A stretch of 64,000 nucleotides of DNA, taken from assembly GCA_965229355.1 (NCBI GenBank), contig OZ245869.1:372001-436000 (forward strand), given 5' to 3'. The notes beneath the pieces are model-generated. The model had not been told where the DNA came from, ran no database searches, and saw only the letters and a program-made list of their open reading frames with translations. Of the stretch, positions 40,227 to 48,268 are shown one piece after another. Position numbers and translations under genes: made by a program. This stretch comes from GCA-2737725 sp965229355. GTDB taxonomy: Bacteria > Pseudomonadota > Alphaproteobacteria > Rhodospirillales > Rhodospirillaceae. Every line of letters starts with the position of its first letter. The stretch's first letter is position 1.

Positions 40227-40799
40227 ATGACGGAACAAATACAGATGGCCGTTCAGAACAGTCCGCAGCCGTCACATGCGGGAATCAACCGACGCGAGAT
40301 TCTTGCAACTGGCACGGCAACGTTGGCCGCAGTCGCGATTTCAACATCAACACAGGCAAAAACCATGAAAAGCTCAGAGGTCGCTAAAAATATCATTCTG
40401 GCATGGCGCAAATTGGATGTGGAAAAAGTGATGTCATACGTCGCCGACGACATCGTTTGGTACACGCACGCCGGCGGCAAGCCGCCCTTGGTGGGGAAAA
40501 CAGCCGTTCGCGAATTTGTGACCACCTTAGGCAAAGGCATTAAAGACAACGAATGGCGCGTCTTTGCCATGACCGAACACGGCGACACCGTTTATTGCGA
40601 AGGTGTGGATGACTTTAAACTGCTGGATGGCAAGCAAATCACCGTACCCTATTTGGGCATGATGAAAGTGCGAGACGGTTTGGTGACCGAGTGGCGCGAC
40701 TACTTTGATAGCGCCATCGTCGACAAAATGAAGAAAGGCGAATTCGATTTCGCCAAAGACCCCAGCGCTGCGCTGTGGAAACGCCCGGCGCTGTTCTAA
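40227..40799 (+). CDS. Limonene-epoxide-hydrolase-like protein (Tat signal)
   Basis: A 190-residue NTF2-fold protein. Start at the ATG with GGGAGGAG upstream. Residues 20-48 form a Tat leader ('NRREILATGTATLAAVAIS') ending near TQA-KT. The mature part matches the limonene-1,2-epoxide-hydrolase/SnoaL fold: 'NIILAWRKLDVEKVMSYVADDIVW' at the start and 'VTEWRDYFD' near the end, where the Arg and Asp are those used to activate water in the epoxide hydrolase. It is divergent from the feruloyl-CoA-synthase-like operon and followed by a strong terminator. Epoxide opening in the periplasm is plausible but unproven. Confidence 0.82.
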   Translation: MTEQIQMAVQNSPQPSHAGINRREILATGTATLAAVAISTSTQAKTMKSSEVAKNIILAWRKLDVEKVMSYVADDIVWYTHAGGKPPLVGKTAVREFVTTLGKGIKDNEWRVFAMTEHGDTVYCEGVDDFKLLDGKQITVPYLGMMKVRDGLVTEWRDYFDSAIVDKMKKGEFDFAKDPSAALWKRPALF

Positions 40800-40822
40800 C
40801 AACGCCAAAATTCAGTCAAAAG

Positions 40823-40856
40823 AAAACGGCTGAGTGAGAGATCACTCAGCCGTTTT
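40823..40856. terminator. Bidirectional terminator
   Basis: AAAACGGCTGAGTGA and TCACTCAGCCGTTTT form a perfect 15-bp stem with a GAGA loop, between convergent genes. Confidence 0.94.
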
Positions 40857-40888
40857 TTAATGTAGTGGTGTCTTAGAATTTTAGGTGC

Positions 40889-43309
40889 TTAGAACTTCCA
40901 GGTCAGATCGACGCCATAGGTGCTCGGCGCACCAAACTGTGACACTTCTTCGCCGAAGAACGAGATGATGTTGGTGCGATACAGCTTGCCGGTAACGTTC
41001 TTGGCATAAGCCGCGACTGACCAATTTTTATCTTGTGGTGACAAACCAGCGCGCAGGTCGAGCAAACCATAACCAGGCTCACGTGCGATGTTGTCCGTCG
41101 CCCAGAACAGATTGCTTTGATACGTGTAATCTGCACGCAGATTCAAAGCATCTTGCCATGCACCAACGTCAAACGTGAAATCGATACCAGCGCTAACCTG
41201 CGTCTTCGGTGTACGCTGCAAACGATTACCCGTGCTGACCAAACGCTGACCCGTTGTAGGGTTGATGGCGCTTTCGATGAAGTCTTTATACTTCGGATCG
41301 ACATACGAACCTGAAGCATTCAAACGAACGCCTTCGAATACAACGAACTGTGCTTCACCTTCGATACCTTCGATTTTAGCCGAAGCCGCGTTATCCGTCA
41401 GGTTACACAAGCAAGCCGCATTGGTTTGCGTGACTTGTAGATTTGAGTAATCCATCCGGAAGATCGACGCATTCAAGCGCAAGCGACGATCCAAGAACGT
41501 CGACTTAAAGCCAACTTCGTAGTTGTTCACGACTTCAGGATCGAACGGAATGTTCGCTGCAATCGCGTTGGTTGGGGTGTCATCGAAGCCGCCGCCCTTA
41601 AAGCCTTTGGCGTAGCTGGCATAGAAGTACAGATCTTGGCTTGGCGTGTAGGTCAAGATCGCTTGCGGTGTGAACTTCTTCCACTTTTCACCGTAAGCCT
41701 GGGTGAATCCCGTTCCAGCACGGAACGTTGCTGCCAACGGCGTCAAAGCAATCGGATCAGCCGGGTTGGTAAAGTCACCCGTGGCGACTGACGTACCTTG
41801 TACCACGCCGCCTTTTTTATCTTTGGTGTAACGTCCACCCGCTGTGATTTTCAGTTCATCGGTGATGTCGAAACCAAACTGAGCAAACCCGGCGTAGCTT
41901 CTATTCTTGCCGTTGTTGTCCCACACGACTTCACCGCTGAGGGTCGGAAGCGCGCCGAAGCCTTCACCGATGAAGTGGTCGATTTTCTCGATGTTGTCGT
42001 GCGCGTAGTACAGACCAGCGATCCAGTCGAAGCGGCTATCTTCGTTGGTCGACGTGAACCGAATTTCTTGGCTGAAGTTACGCACTTTAGCTTTTTCTTG
42101 AACCGGCTCAGCAAACAGCAGCGCGCCATTTGAACCATTGCCAGCTGGCTTGGTCGCAGCCGTGAAAGCGACGAATTGAGCAAAACGCGCGGCGTTACGG
42201 CCCAGTGCTTCAGGACCAATACCGGTTTGGTCATACAACTGCTTACCATAACCGTAACGATAGCCAGTCAACGAGTTGACCGCGAAACCATCGAATTGAC
42301 GCTCGAGGTCCAACGTCAGGCCGGTGTTTTGGCGGCGCATGAACTGTTGGGTCGGTGTCGGGTTGCCAGCGTATTGAACGCTTTGCGCCATGTTAACGCG
42401 CGGATCTTTCAAGCGGGCATCAAACTGCGTCAGGTAACGGCGCAAATTGCTCCAAGGACGTGTGCAGTTCGTGCGCAAATAGGTTGTTTCGCAGCTTGGG
42501 GTCCCCCCTTCCACCGGAACCGTATTGATCCCGTTTGTGGAGTCCTTCGTGTAGTCCGCGATCAAACGACCCGTGAAGTCGCTGCCATCAGGTGTGAACA
42601 ACAACTGGGTGCGCGCTTGGAACGATTCCAGGTTTTCAACATCACGGTCGTGCAAGATGTCATGCGCATAACCGTCGTGATCACGCATTTGGAACGAGAA
42701 TCGACCTGCGATGTCGTCGGTCAACGCGCCCGTAACGTAACCTGACGAGAAGCGGGCATCATAGTTACCGTAACCAACGGTCACTTTGCCCGATTCATCA
42801 AAGCTCGGCTTCGCGGTGATGATACTGAGCGCACCACCGACGACGTTTTTACCCAACAACACGCCTTGCGGACCGCGGATCACTTCGATGCGTTCAAGAT
42901 CGTAGAAGTCGTAGCTGATATCACCCGTGCGCGCGATGAACACACCGTCCAAGAACGTACCGACCGAGGCGTCGGCTGACGGCGCGTCAAGGCGGGTGTT
43001 GGTGATACCGCGAATGTTCAATTCAGCATCCAGCGGCGTCAGAGCTGTCATTGAGAACGCCGGAACGCTGTTGGCCAAATCTTGCGCGTTGAAGATCTTG
43101 TTCTCGGCCAGCGTTTCGCCTGAATAAGCAGTGATGGCGATTGGCGTTGTTTGCAGATCCGTCTCACGACGCTGGGCCGTTACGACGATTTCTTCCAGAA
43201 CTTGCGCTTGCGCGATTTCTGCCACACCAGCGGTCATTGCTGTGGTGCTCAACATTACCGCCATTAAGCGGCGGCGCGCTGTCGTGAAAGTTTTAGTTTG
43301 CAACTTCAT
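40889..43309 (-). CDS. TonB-dependent outer-membrane receptor
   Basis: An 806-residue receptor. Start set at the ATG preceded by GGGGAGGGG, giving a signal peptide (residues 1-36) and a TonB box-like 'LEEIVVTAQRRETDLQTTPIAITAYSGE'. This is the leader and plug typical of the large Caulobacterales/Sphingomonadales receptor family with 'FNAQDLANSVPAF' and 'RIEVIRGPQGVLLGKNVVGGALSI'. The barrel ends in a Phe (VDLTWKF). It imports an unknown substrate and is the only receptor inside the catabolic region, so it is the likely entry route for the hydrophobic growth substrate. A 734-base gene-free stretch lies upstream. Confidence 0.93.
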   Translation of the reverse strand: MKLQTKTFTTARRRLMAVMLSTTAMTAGVAEIAQAQVLEEIVVTAQRRETDLQTTPIAITAYSGETLAENKIFNAQDLANSVPAFSMTALTPLDAELNIRGITNTRLDAPSADASVGTFLDGVFIARTGDISYDFYDLERIEVIRGPQGVLLGKNVVGGALSIITAKPSFDESGKVTVGYGNYDARFSSGYVTGALTDDIAGRFSFQMRDHDGYAHDILHDRDVENLESFQARTQLLFTPDGSDFTGRLIADYTKDSTNGINTVPVEGGTPSCETTYLRTNCTRPWSNLRRYLTQFDARLKDPRVNMAQSVQYAGNPTPTQQFMRRQNTGLTLDLERQFDGFAVNSLTGYRYGYGKQLYDQTGIGPEALGRNAARFAQFVAFTAATKPAGNGSNGALLFAEPVQEKAKVRNFSQEIRFTSTNEDSRFDWIAGLYYAHDNIEKIDHFIGEGFGALPTLSGEVVWDNNGKNRSYAGFAQFGFDITDELKITAGGRYTKDKKGGVVQGTSVATGDFTNPADPIALTPLAATFRAGTGFTQAYGEKWKKFTPQAILTYTPSQDLYFYASYAKGFKGGGFDDTPTNAIAANIPFDPEVVNNYEVGFKSTFLDRRLRLNASIFRMDYSNLQVTQTNAACLCNLTDNAASAKIEGIEGEAQFVVFEGVRLNASGSYVDPKYKDFIESAINPTTGQRLVSTGNRLQRTPKTQVSAGIDFTFDVGAWQDALNLRADYTYQSNLFWATDNIAREPGYGLLDLRAGLSPQDKNWSVAAYAKNVTGKLYRTNIISFFGEEVSQFGAPSTYGVDLTWKF

Positions 43310-44043
43310 CGAATTCCCCTCCCCGGGACCGTTAGTACTTTGGATAGCGCCCAAGATGCGGCGCCAGTAAGTTTGTTTGTCGGCATGACCACGATTGATC
43401 ATAAGACCGCGTCTCGTTGTCTCAATTGACGGAGAACACCTCCGTGAAAACAGTGTGGTGAGTGGCGATCAGTGGGAAGCCTTGAACGCGCGCGAGATGT
43501 GCCGCGCAATAGCCATTCGATGGAATGGATGTTCCAGCCTGCCCCTGCATTTCCCCTCCCCAGAGGAACTTGCCCGATGCTTCGGCGTGACGCCGAGACA
43601 TACTCAGGAAGTCACTTTTATAATAAGACTTTTATAATAGGACTCAGTGTTTTGAGCCGTCAAGCCTTTGAGGTCCCTACCAGAACTGGCGAGAAGCATA
43701 GCACACCCCGCCCAACGGCATCTACGAGAACGCATATCGCTAAAAGTTTACTGCCAGAGCTTTCAAGCCGAGCCCACGTTTAGTCCCATTATTATTGGAT
43801 TATTTTGCACTGCAAAAAACCGCCAAGGCGCAGCAGCATTACGTCTATCAAAGACAACGCCCTTCAAATTCGCACCTGCACAATGACTCGCGCGACAAAG
43901 TCCCCGGTCCGTTAGATTTACAAAATTGCGCCCTTGTGAGGCGCAAACACCCCCGCTTAGTATCAGTATGCAAGCTTATAAATTCCCGCTGCGTGTGTCG
44001 CCTGCGCCACACTTTCGGGGCTTAAATGACAAGGAGTTTACGG
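43310..44043. other. 734-bp gene-free region between TonB receptor and epoxide-hydrolase-like gene
   Basis: There are only short open frames with no ribosome sites. It contains a 14-base tandem repeat at 43614-43641, each unit including TATAAT, and a partial copy of the shared motif on the minus strand at 43956-43974 (CTTGCATACTGATACTAAG, 12 of 19). Probably a regulatory region; a small RNA is possible but unsupported. Confidence 0.5.
43614..43641. repeat. 14-bp tandem repeat with TATAAT cores
   Basis: ACTTTTATAATAAG directly followed by ACTTTTATAATAGG, 13 of 14 identical. Confidence 0.85.
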
Positions 44044-44544
44044 ATGAAAAGCCGCTTACTTAACGGCAAGGTTTCTTACATCGCGGCGATGTTCGCGTTT
44101 ATCGTTTTAGCAACCGGAGGACAGCCCGTGCAGGCCCAGGATAAAGCCAAAGATTCGCCGACCAAAGTTGCCCAAGACATGGTGCAAGCGTGGAACGAAC
44201 TGAACGTCGATAAGATCGTCGATACGTTTGCGGAAGATGGCGTTCTACACAGCGTCATGGTTGCGCCCATTAAAGGCCGCAAGGCTTTGCGTGACCATTT
44301 AGGCCCGTTTTTACAAGGTGCGACACGGCTTGAATTGAAATTGAAGAACGTTGCCGTTGTTGGGAACACCGTGTTTCTGGAGCGCGTTGACGACTTTGAT
44401 TACAAAGGCCGCCATGGCGCAGTGCCAGTCGTCGGTGTGCTCGATATCAAGAACGGTAAAGTTCAGGAATGGCGCGAGTACTATGACCGCGCATCACTGC
44501 TGAAAGAAATGGGCTTGGACACAGCCGCCCCCGAGAAACACTAA
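44044..44544 (+). CDS. Limonene-epoxide-hydrolase-like secreted protein
   Basis: A 166-residue NTF2-fold protein. Start at the ATG with AAGGAG eight bases upstream; an in-frame ATG six codons earlier overlaps that site. The signal peptide is residues 1-36, ending near PVQA-QD. The mature part parallels the protein at 40227: 'MVQAWNELNVDKIVDTFAEDGVL' and 'VQEWREYYDRASLLKEM', keeping the Arg but with the catalytic Asp position shifted to Glu-Tyr-Tyr-Asp. It may bind or hydrolyse an epoxide. Terminator downstream. It faces the SnoaL-like operon. Confidence 0.8.
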   Translation: MKSRLLNGKVSYIAAMFAFIVLATGGQPVQAQDKAKDSPTKVAQDMVQAWNELNVDKIVDTFAEDGVLHSVMVAPIKGRKALRDHLGPFLQGATRLELKLKNVAVVGNTVFLERVDDFDYKGRHGAVPVVGVLDIKNGKVQEWREYYDRASLLKEMGLDTAAPEKH

Positions 44545-44562
44545 AAGCACACCACTCAAAAC

Positions 44563-44596
44563 AAAGCGCGGTTCTGGAACGCTGGAACCGCGCTTT
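44563..44596. terminator. Bidirectional terminator
   Basis: AAAGCGCGGTTC and GAACCGCGCTTT have perfect 12-base arms with a 10-base loop, then TATCTTTTTC; convergent genes on both sides. Confidence 0.88.
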
Positions 44597-44607
44597 ATCT
44601 TTTTCAG

Positions 44608-45135
44608 TTAGAATTTTAGGTACGACAAATCGCCTGGGCCTTTTTGGCCCATGATCAATTTGGGATCGTTCGGATTAAATAAGCCTAAGCACCAAGTTTC
44701 GTTTGATGGCTCATCGCGGTTCCAGTCAAACGCCATTTTACGGTGCATAATTTTCCACTCGCCATTGCGATTCTCGAACCGATCACAGATACGACCACCG
44801 GTGAGGGTGTCGTATTGCTTTCCATCTTTTTCAAACCGCGCGAACGTGAGGAGATAGCTTTCAACGTAAGCTTTCTCGCCTTCCAGGCTGATATGGATAT
44901 TGCAGATATAATGCGCCAGCGTGCCCATTTTCATAATGCGCGGCACGGCTGCATCAATGTAGGCATCCGCCGGACCAGCATAGGTGCTGCCATGCTCTTC
45001 AATCGCGCCAGGGTGATAGCAAGATTTTAAAAGCGCTGCGTCACCACGGTCAACACCACGGCCATAACGCATCATCACATCGCGGATTTCTTCTTTGGCG
45101 AGCAGTTCATCCAAACGTTGCTGTGTGCTTTTCAT
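44608..45135 (-). CDS. SnoaL-like (NTF2 fold) protein
   Basis: A 175-residue cytoplasmic protein of the SnoaL_4/ring-hydroxylase-beta-like group. The N-terminal 'LAKEEIRDVMMRYGRGVDRGD' and 'CYHPGAIEEHGS' and the later 'GGRICDRFENRNGEWKIMHRKMAFDW' are typical, with His and Asp residues in the pocket. Proteins like this act as dehydratases, isomerases or small subunits of oxygenases. It is the last gene of a four-gene operon (47024 down to 44608) under shared motif site G. Ribosome site GGGGAG. Specific reaction unknown. Confidence 0.85.
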   Translation of the reverse strand: MKSTQQRLDELLAKEEIRDVMMRYGRGVDRGDAALLKSCYHPGAIEEHGSTYAGPADAYIDAAVPRIMKMGTLAHYICNIHISLEGEKAYVESYLLTFARFEKDGKQYDTLTGGRICDRFENRNGEWKIMHRKMAFDWNRDEPSNETWCLGLFNPNDPKLIMGQKGPGDLSYLKF

Positions 45136-45153
45136 TTTTAGATGCTCCCCGAA

Positions 45154-46212
45154 CTATTCACCAACAGCGAGATGGCGCCGGTACACCGGCGGCAACGCAT
45201 ATTCATAAAGGCCTGGCTTCGCAGCCACGACATGCGGAATGGTGTTCACCACCGTTCCCGCAACGCCGTATTGGGCGGCGCGTGTTTTCACCGACGTGTC
45301 CGTGGATTCAATTAAATCCATTTTGATCTCGATGCCGGGCTTGCCAAGCAATTCGATATGCCAGTGATTGTAATTTTCAAAGCCCGGCACTTCGGGCCCC
45401 ATAATCCAATTTACTGAGTGCGATAAGATGCGCTTGCCATCTTTCACGCCATGGAACCGCCAGCTTGTGGCGGCCACTGTTCCTTTGGCGATAACACCGG
45501 CACGCGCTGTGATGTCGTGCGGCGCTAAGACAACCTGATGATCTGGTTCGATGCTGTCTAAGTTCAAATCCAAGCGCTCGGCCAAGGCACCAACGGTTTG
45601 GCGATACATATCGTTGAACATCAGAGCAAACGGCCCAGCCTTAAGATCAAGCTTTTCAGGGGCCGAGCCCATGCCCATCACGCCAAACACGTAATTGGCA
45701 TTGGGCATCTCGATGCAATCGTAAACTTCACGGCAGTTCAGGCCGTCAAACTCAACGCATAAACCTGACACAACAGCCGCAATGCGTTCAGCGATGAAGC
45801 CTGGGTTAATGCCTGTGCCACACAACGTTGCACCGCCCTTCTTGCAGCTTTCTTCAAACTTGGCGGCATGTGCAGCGCCCAAGCTGGCAGGGTGGAAATA
45901 GTTGTTGATGGAAATGACGTTTTTTCCAGACTCGAGCAAACGGCGCACATCGTCGTCGTGCGCTGAGTACGGCATTTGCAACAACGGGCAATGCAGCACC
46001 ACGTCTGCATCAAGCTTCAAGATGTCCTCTATATTCCGCGTGGCCTTCACGCCCGTGGATGGACGCCGCGCAATCTCACCGGCATCTACACCTTCTTTGG
46101 CAGCGCTATAAACGTACAGACCGACGAGTTCTAAATCAGGGTGATCGATGACCGCGCGCAAGCATGTCTTGCCCATCGCACCCGTGGCCCACTGAACAAC
46201 TTTGATTGGCAC
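45154..46212 (-). CDS. Dihydrodipicolinate-reductase-like NAD(P) oxidoreductase
   Basis: A 352-residue protein starting at GTG with AAAGGAC upstream. The N-terminal Rossmann fold reads 'VVQWATGAMGKTCLRAV' (about 5-21), with 'GVDAGEIAR' and 'DADVVLHCPL' after it, as in DapB-like and 2,4-diaminopentanoate-dehydrogenase-like enzymes that occur in many catabolic clusters. The C-terminal half holds 'HWHIELLGKPGIEIKMDL' and 'GTVVNTIPHVVAAKPGL', which recur in this subgroup. It reduces or oxidises a C=N or C=O group; the substrate is unknown. It lies between NTF2-fold genes in the motif-G operon. Confidence 0.85.
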   Translation of the reverse strand: MPIKVVQWATGAMGKTCLRAVIDHPDLELVGLYVYSAAKEGVDAGEIARRPSTGVKATRNIEDILKLDADVVLHCPLLQMPYSAHDDDVRRLLESGKNVISINNYFHPASLGAAHAAKFEESCKKGGATLCGTGINPGFIAERIAAVVSGLCVEFDGLNCREVYDCIEMPNANYVFGVMGMGSAPEKLDLKAGPFALMFNDMYRQTVGALAERLDLNLDSIEPDHQVVLAPHDITARAGVIAKGTVAATSWRFHGVKDGKRILSHSVNWIMGPEVPGFENYNHWHIELLGKPGIEIKMDLIESTDTSVKTRAAQYGVAGTVVNTIPHVVAAKPGLYEYALPPVYRRHLAVGE

Positions 46213-46223
46213 GGAAACGTCCT

Positions 46224-46610
46224 TTAGCGAGATTGTGCGGCAGCACGCTCGTGGGCATCGCCCATTTCAAAGTAGTCGCGCATTTTGGCAATCTTGCCGT
46301 CGCGAATTTCAACGATGCCCATGTAAGGGTGTGAGACCTTCTCGCCGCTGGATTTGATCACGTATTCTTCCAGCCCTTCGACCAGCAGCAAATTGCCATT
46401 CTCAGCATGGCGATCAACGCGCCACACATTGTCGCTGGTGGTCTCCCAGTACTTTACCAAGAATTTTTCAATCCACTCGATGCCAACAAGCATGCGGGCA
46501 TTGATGTGATACTTGTATTCAACGTCTGGCGTGAAACAGGCCAGGAAACCTGCTTTGTCACGTTTTTCAGCAGCGGCCATGAGACGATTGAGAATATCAA
46601 TGTTTGCCAT
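46224..46610 (-). CDS. SnoaL-like (NTF2 fold) protein
   Basis: A 128-residue cytoplasmic NTF2-fold protein. 'RLMAAAEKRDKAGFLACFTPDVEYKYHI' and 'KIAKMRDYFEMGDA' place it with SnoaL/limonene-epoxide-hydrolase-like proteins. Here 'MRDYFE' has Glu where the epoxide hydrolases have Asp. It lies 12 bases after the related gene upstream and 11 before the DapB-like gene, within one operon. It probably arose by duplication with the next gene (both keep 'DGKLAKMRDYYE' or a close variant). Role unknown. Confidence 0.82.
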   Translation of the reverse strand: MANIDILNRLMAAAEKRDKAGFLACFTPDVEYKYHINARMLVGIEWIEKFLVKYWETTSDNVWRVDRHAENGNLLLVEGLEEYVIKSSGEKVSHPYMGIVEIRDGKIAKMRDYFEMGDAHERAAAQSR

Positions 46611-46622
46611 GAGACTGCCCCT

Positions 46623-47024
46623 TTAAGCCGCTGACGTTTTTTGAGCAGCATCTTGCGGCGGGCGCAGATTGGCAGGCTCGTAATAATCGCGCATTTTGGC
46701 AAGCTTGCCGTCTTTGAACTCGCACGCCTGCATAAAGGGCTGCGGAATAATGCGGTCATGCGTCTTATCGTAGAGCTCTTCGTAACCCTCGATCAGCATA
46801 AGGTCACCCGCTTCGGCGTAATTCACAATGCGCCAAGCGCGCTGTTCATAGGCCTTGGTATAGTTGCCGATGAATTTGCGCATCTTTTCCTTGCCCACTA
46901 ACGGCTTGGTATCGATATGCCAGTAGTATTCAAAGTCATCAGTCAGCAGGGCCAAGAACGCTTCCGTGTCGCGACTTGTCGACGCGGCGATGATTTTTTT
47001 CATGACATCCAGATTGGCGCTCAT
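46623..47024 (-). CDS. SnoaL-like (NTF2 fold) protein
   Basis: A 133-residue cytoplasmic NTF2-fold protein, first gene of the motif-G operon. Start at 'MSANLDVMKK' with GGGAGG just upstream. 'KIIAASTSRDTEAFLALLTDDFEYYWHI' and 'KLAKMRDYYEPANL' mirror the next gene, so these are tandem paralogues that may form a heterodimer. Shared motif site G lies 43 bases before the start codon. Confidence 0.82.
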   Translation of the reverse strand: MSANLDVMKKIIAASTSRDTEAFLALLTDDFEYYWHIDTKPLVGKEKMRKFIGNYTKAYEQRAWRIVNYAEAGDLMLIEGYEELYDKTHDRIIPQPFMQACEFKDGKLAKMRDYYEPANLRPPQDAAQKTSAA

Positions 47025-47345
47025 GCGAACCTCCCATGGCAATTTCTAAAACGCTAAAACGCCCCAGTTAGTCTGTCAATGCAAGTGTGTATGGCTCGCC
47101 TAAAATCCCCGGAATTAAAGGTGAAATGAAATATTTTGCAGCGCACGCAAAGATTACAGCGATCACCACCAGGGCAAGCAAAAACGCAGTTGTGTAGATA
47201 TTCCAAAAATATGGCTGTTTTGCTGAGTTTTCTGCGGCTCATACGCGGACGGGGCGCACCTGGTCATAAGTTCTGCTTTGCAAGTGACTAAAAGTTTTCC
47301 TAAGCTTGTCACAAATGTACTGCCGTTTTCATGGGGTGGATTCAA
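47025..47345. other. 321-bp divergent intergenic region
   Basis: There is no supported gene. It has shared motif site G on the minus strand at 47067-47085. A looser, one-base-longer look-alike (CTTGTCACAAATGTACTGC, 47305-47323) faces the flavin oxidoreductase gene. Confidence 0.5.
47067..47085 (-). promoter_or_regulatory. Shared 19-bp catabolic motif, site G (upstream of the NTF2/DapB-like operon)
   Basis: Minus strand CTTGCATTGACAGACTAAC, 14 of 19 matches to the copy at 40156-40174, 43 bases before the start codon. Confidence 0.6.
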
Positions 47346-48263
47346 ATGCCGACCGTTCAAGAGATCAAAAGCAAAATGCGTATTCCGGCGATTGCCGCGC
47401 CGATGTTTTTGGTGTCTGGCCCTGAACTGATGCTGTCTGCCAACAAGGCTGGCATTATTGGCTCATTCCCCGCCAACAATGCGCGCAGCATCGACGTCTT
47501 GGAAGAATGGTTCGACAAGATCAGTCGGACGGTCACACCCGATTCTCCGCCGTGGGCTGTGAACATCATGGTGCACAAAACCTACACGCGCATGCAGGAA
47601 GAGCTGGACCTGGTTGTAAAGTACCGCGTACCGATTGTTATTACCGCGCTGGGCAGCCCCAAAGCCGTTGTTGATCAAGTGCACAGCTATGGCGGCTTGG
47701 TACTGGCTGATGTGAACTCGGTCACCTTTGCGCAAAAAGCCGCAGCTGTGGGCGTTGATGGCTTGGTGCTGGTGGCGGCGGGCGCTGGCGGTCACACCGG
47801 CATGATCTCGGGCTTTGCGTTTGCACCTGCGGTGCGTGAATTTTTTAACGGCATCATCGTTCTGGGTGGCGCGATTGGCACAGGCCAAGCGGTGCGCGCC
47901 GCAGAACTGTTAGGCGCTGACTTTGCATATTTGGGCACGCGCTTCATCGCCAGCACCGAAAGCATGGCGCCGCAAGCTTACAAAGAAATGCTGATTTCCT
48001 CGAAGGCAGAAGACATCATTCTCTCCGCTTCAATGACAGGCGTGCCCGCAAACTGGCTGCGCGCAAGCTTGGTGGCGGCAGGTTTTGACCCCAATGCCAT
48101 GCCGGAAAAGAAAGCGATGGATTTGGGGCGCCCGGAAGACTCAGGCCCGAAGCGCTGGAAGGAAGTATGGTCAGCGGGACAAGGTGTGGGCTCGGTCCAT
48201 GGCATTGAATCCGTTCAAGCCATCGTTGATCGCTTGGTTGCGGAATATAAATCCGTCTGCTGA
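47346..48263 (+). CDS. Nitronate monooxygenase / NAD(P)H-dependent flavin oxidoreductase
   Basis: A 305-residue TIM-barrel FMN enzyme of the 2-nitropropane-dioxygenase family. It has 'IPAIAAPMFLVSGPELMLSANKAG', 'ITALGSPKAVVDQVHSYGGLVLADV', 'GVDGLVLVAAGAGGHTG', 'LGGAIGTGQAVRAAELLGADFAYLGTRFIAS', the flavin-phosphate-binding pattern. Despite the family name, many members in catabolic clusters act as enoyl reductases or general flavin reductases. Start taken at the ATG with GGGGTGGA upstream, rather than 15 bases earlier. Divergent from the motif-G operon. Confidence 0.9.
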   Translation: MPTVQEIKSKMRIPAIAAPMFLVSGPELMLSANKAGIIGSFPANNARSIDVLEEWFDKISRTVTPDSPPWAVNIMVHKTYTRMQEELDLVVKYRVPIVITALGSPKAVVDQVHSYGGLVLADVNSVTFAQKAAAVGVDGLVLVAAGAGGHTGMISGFAFAPAVREFFNGIIVLGGAIGTGQAVRAAELLGADFAYLGTRFIASTESMAPQAYKEMLISSKAEDIILSASMTGVPANWLRASLVAAGFDPNAMPEKKAMDLGRPEDSGPKRWKEVWSAGQGVGSVHGIESVQAIVDRLVAEYKSVC

Positions 48264-48268
48264 ATAAT

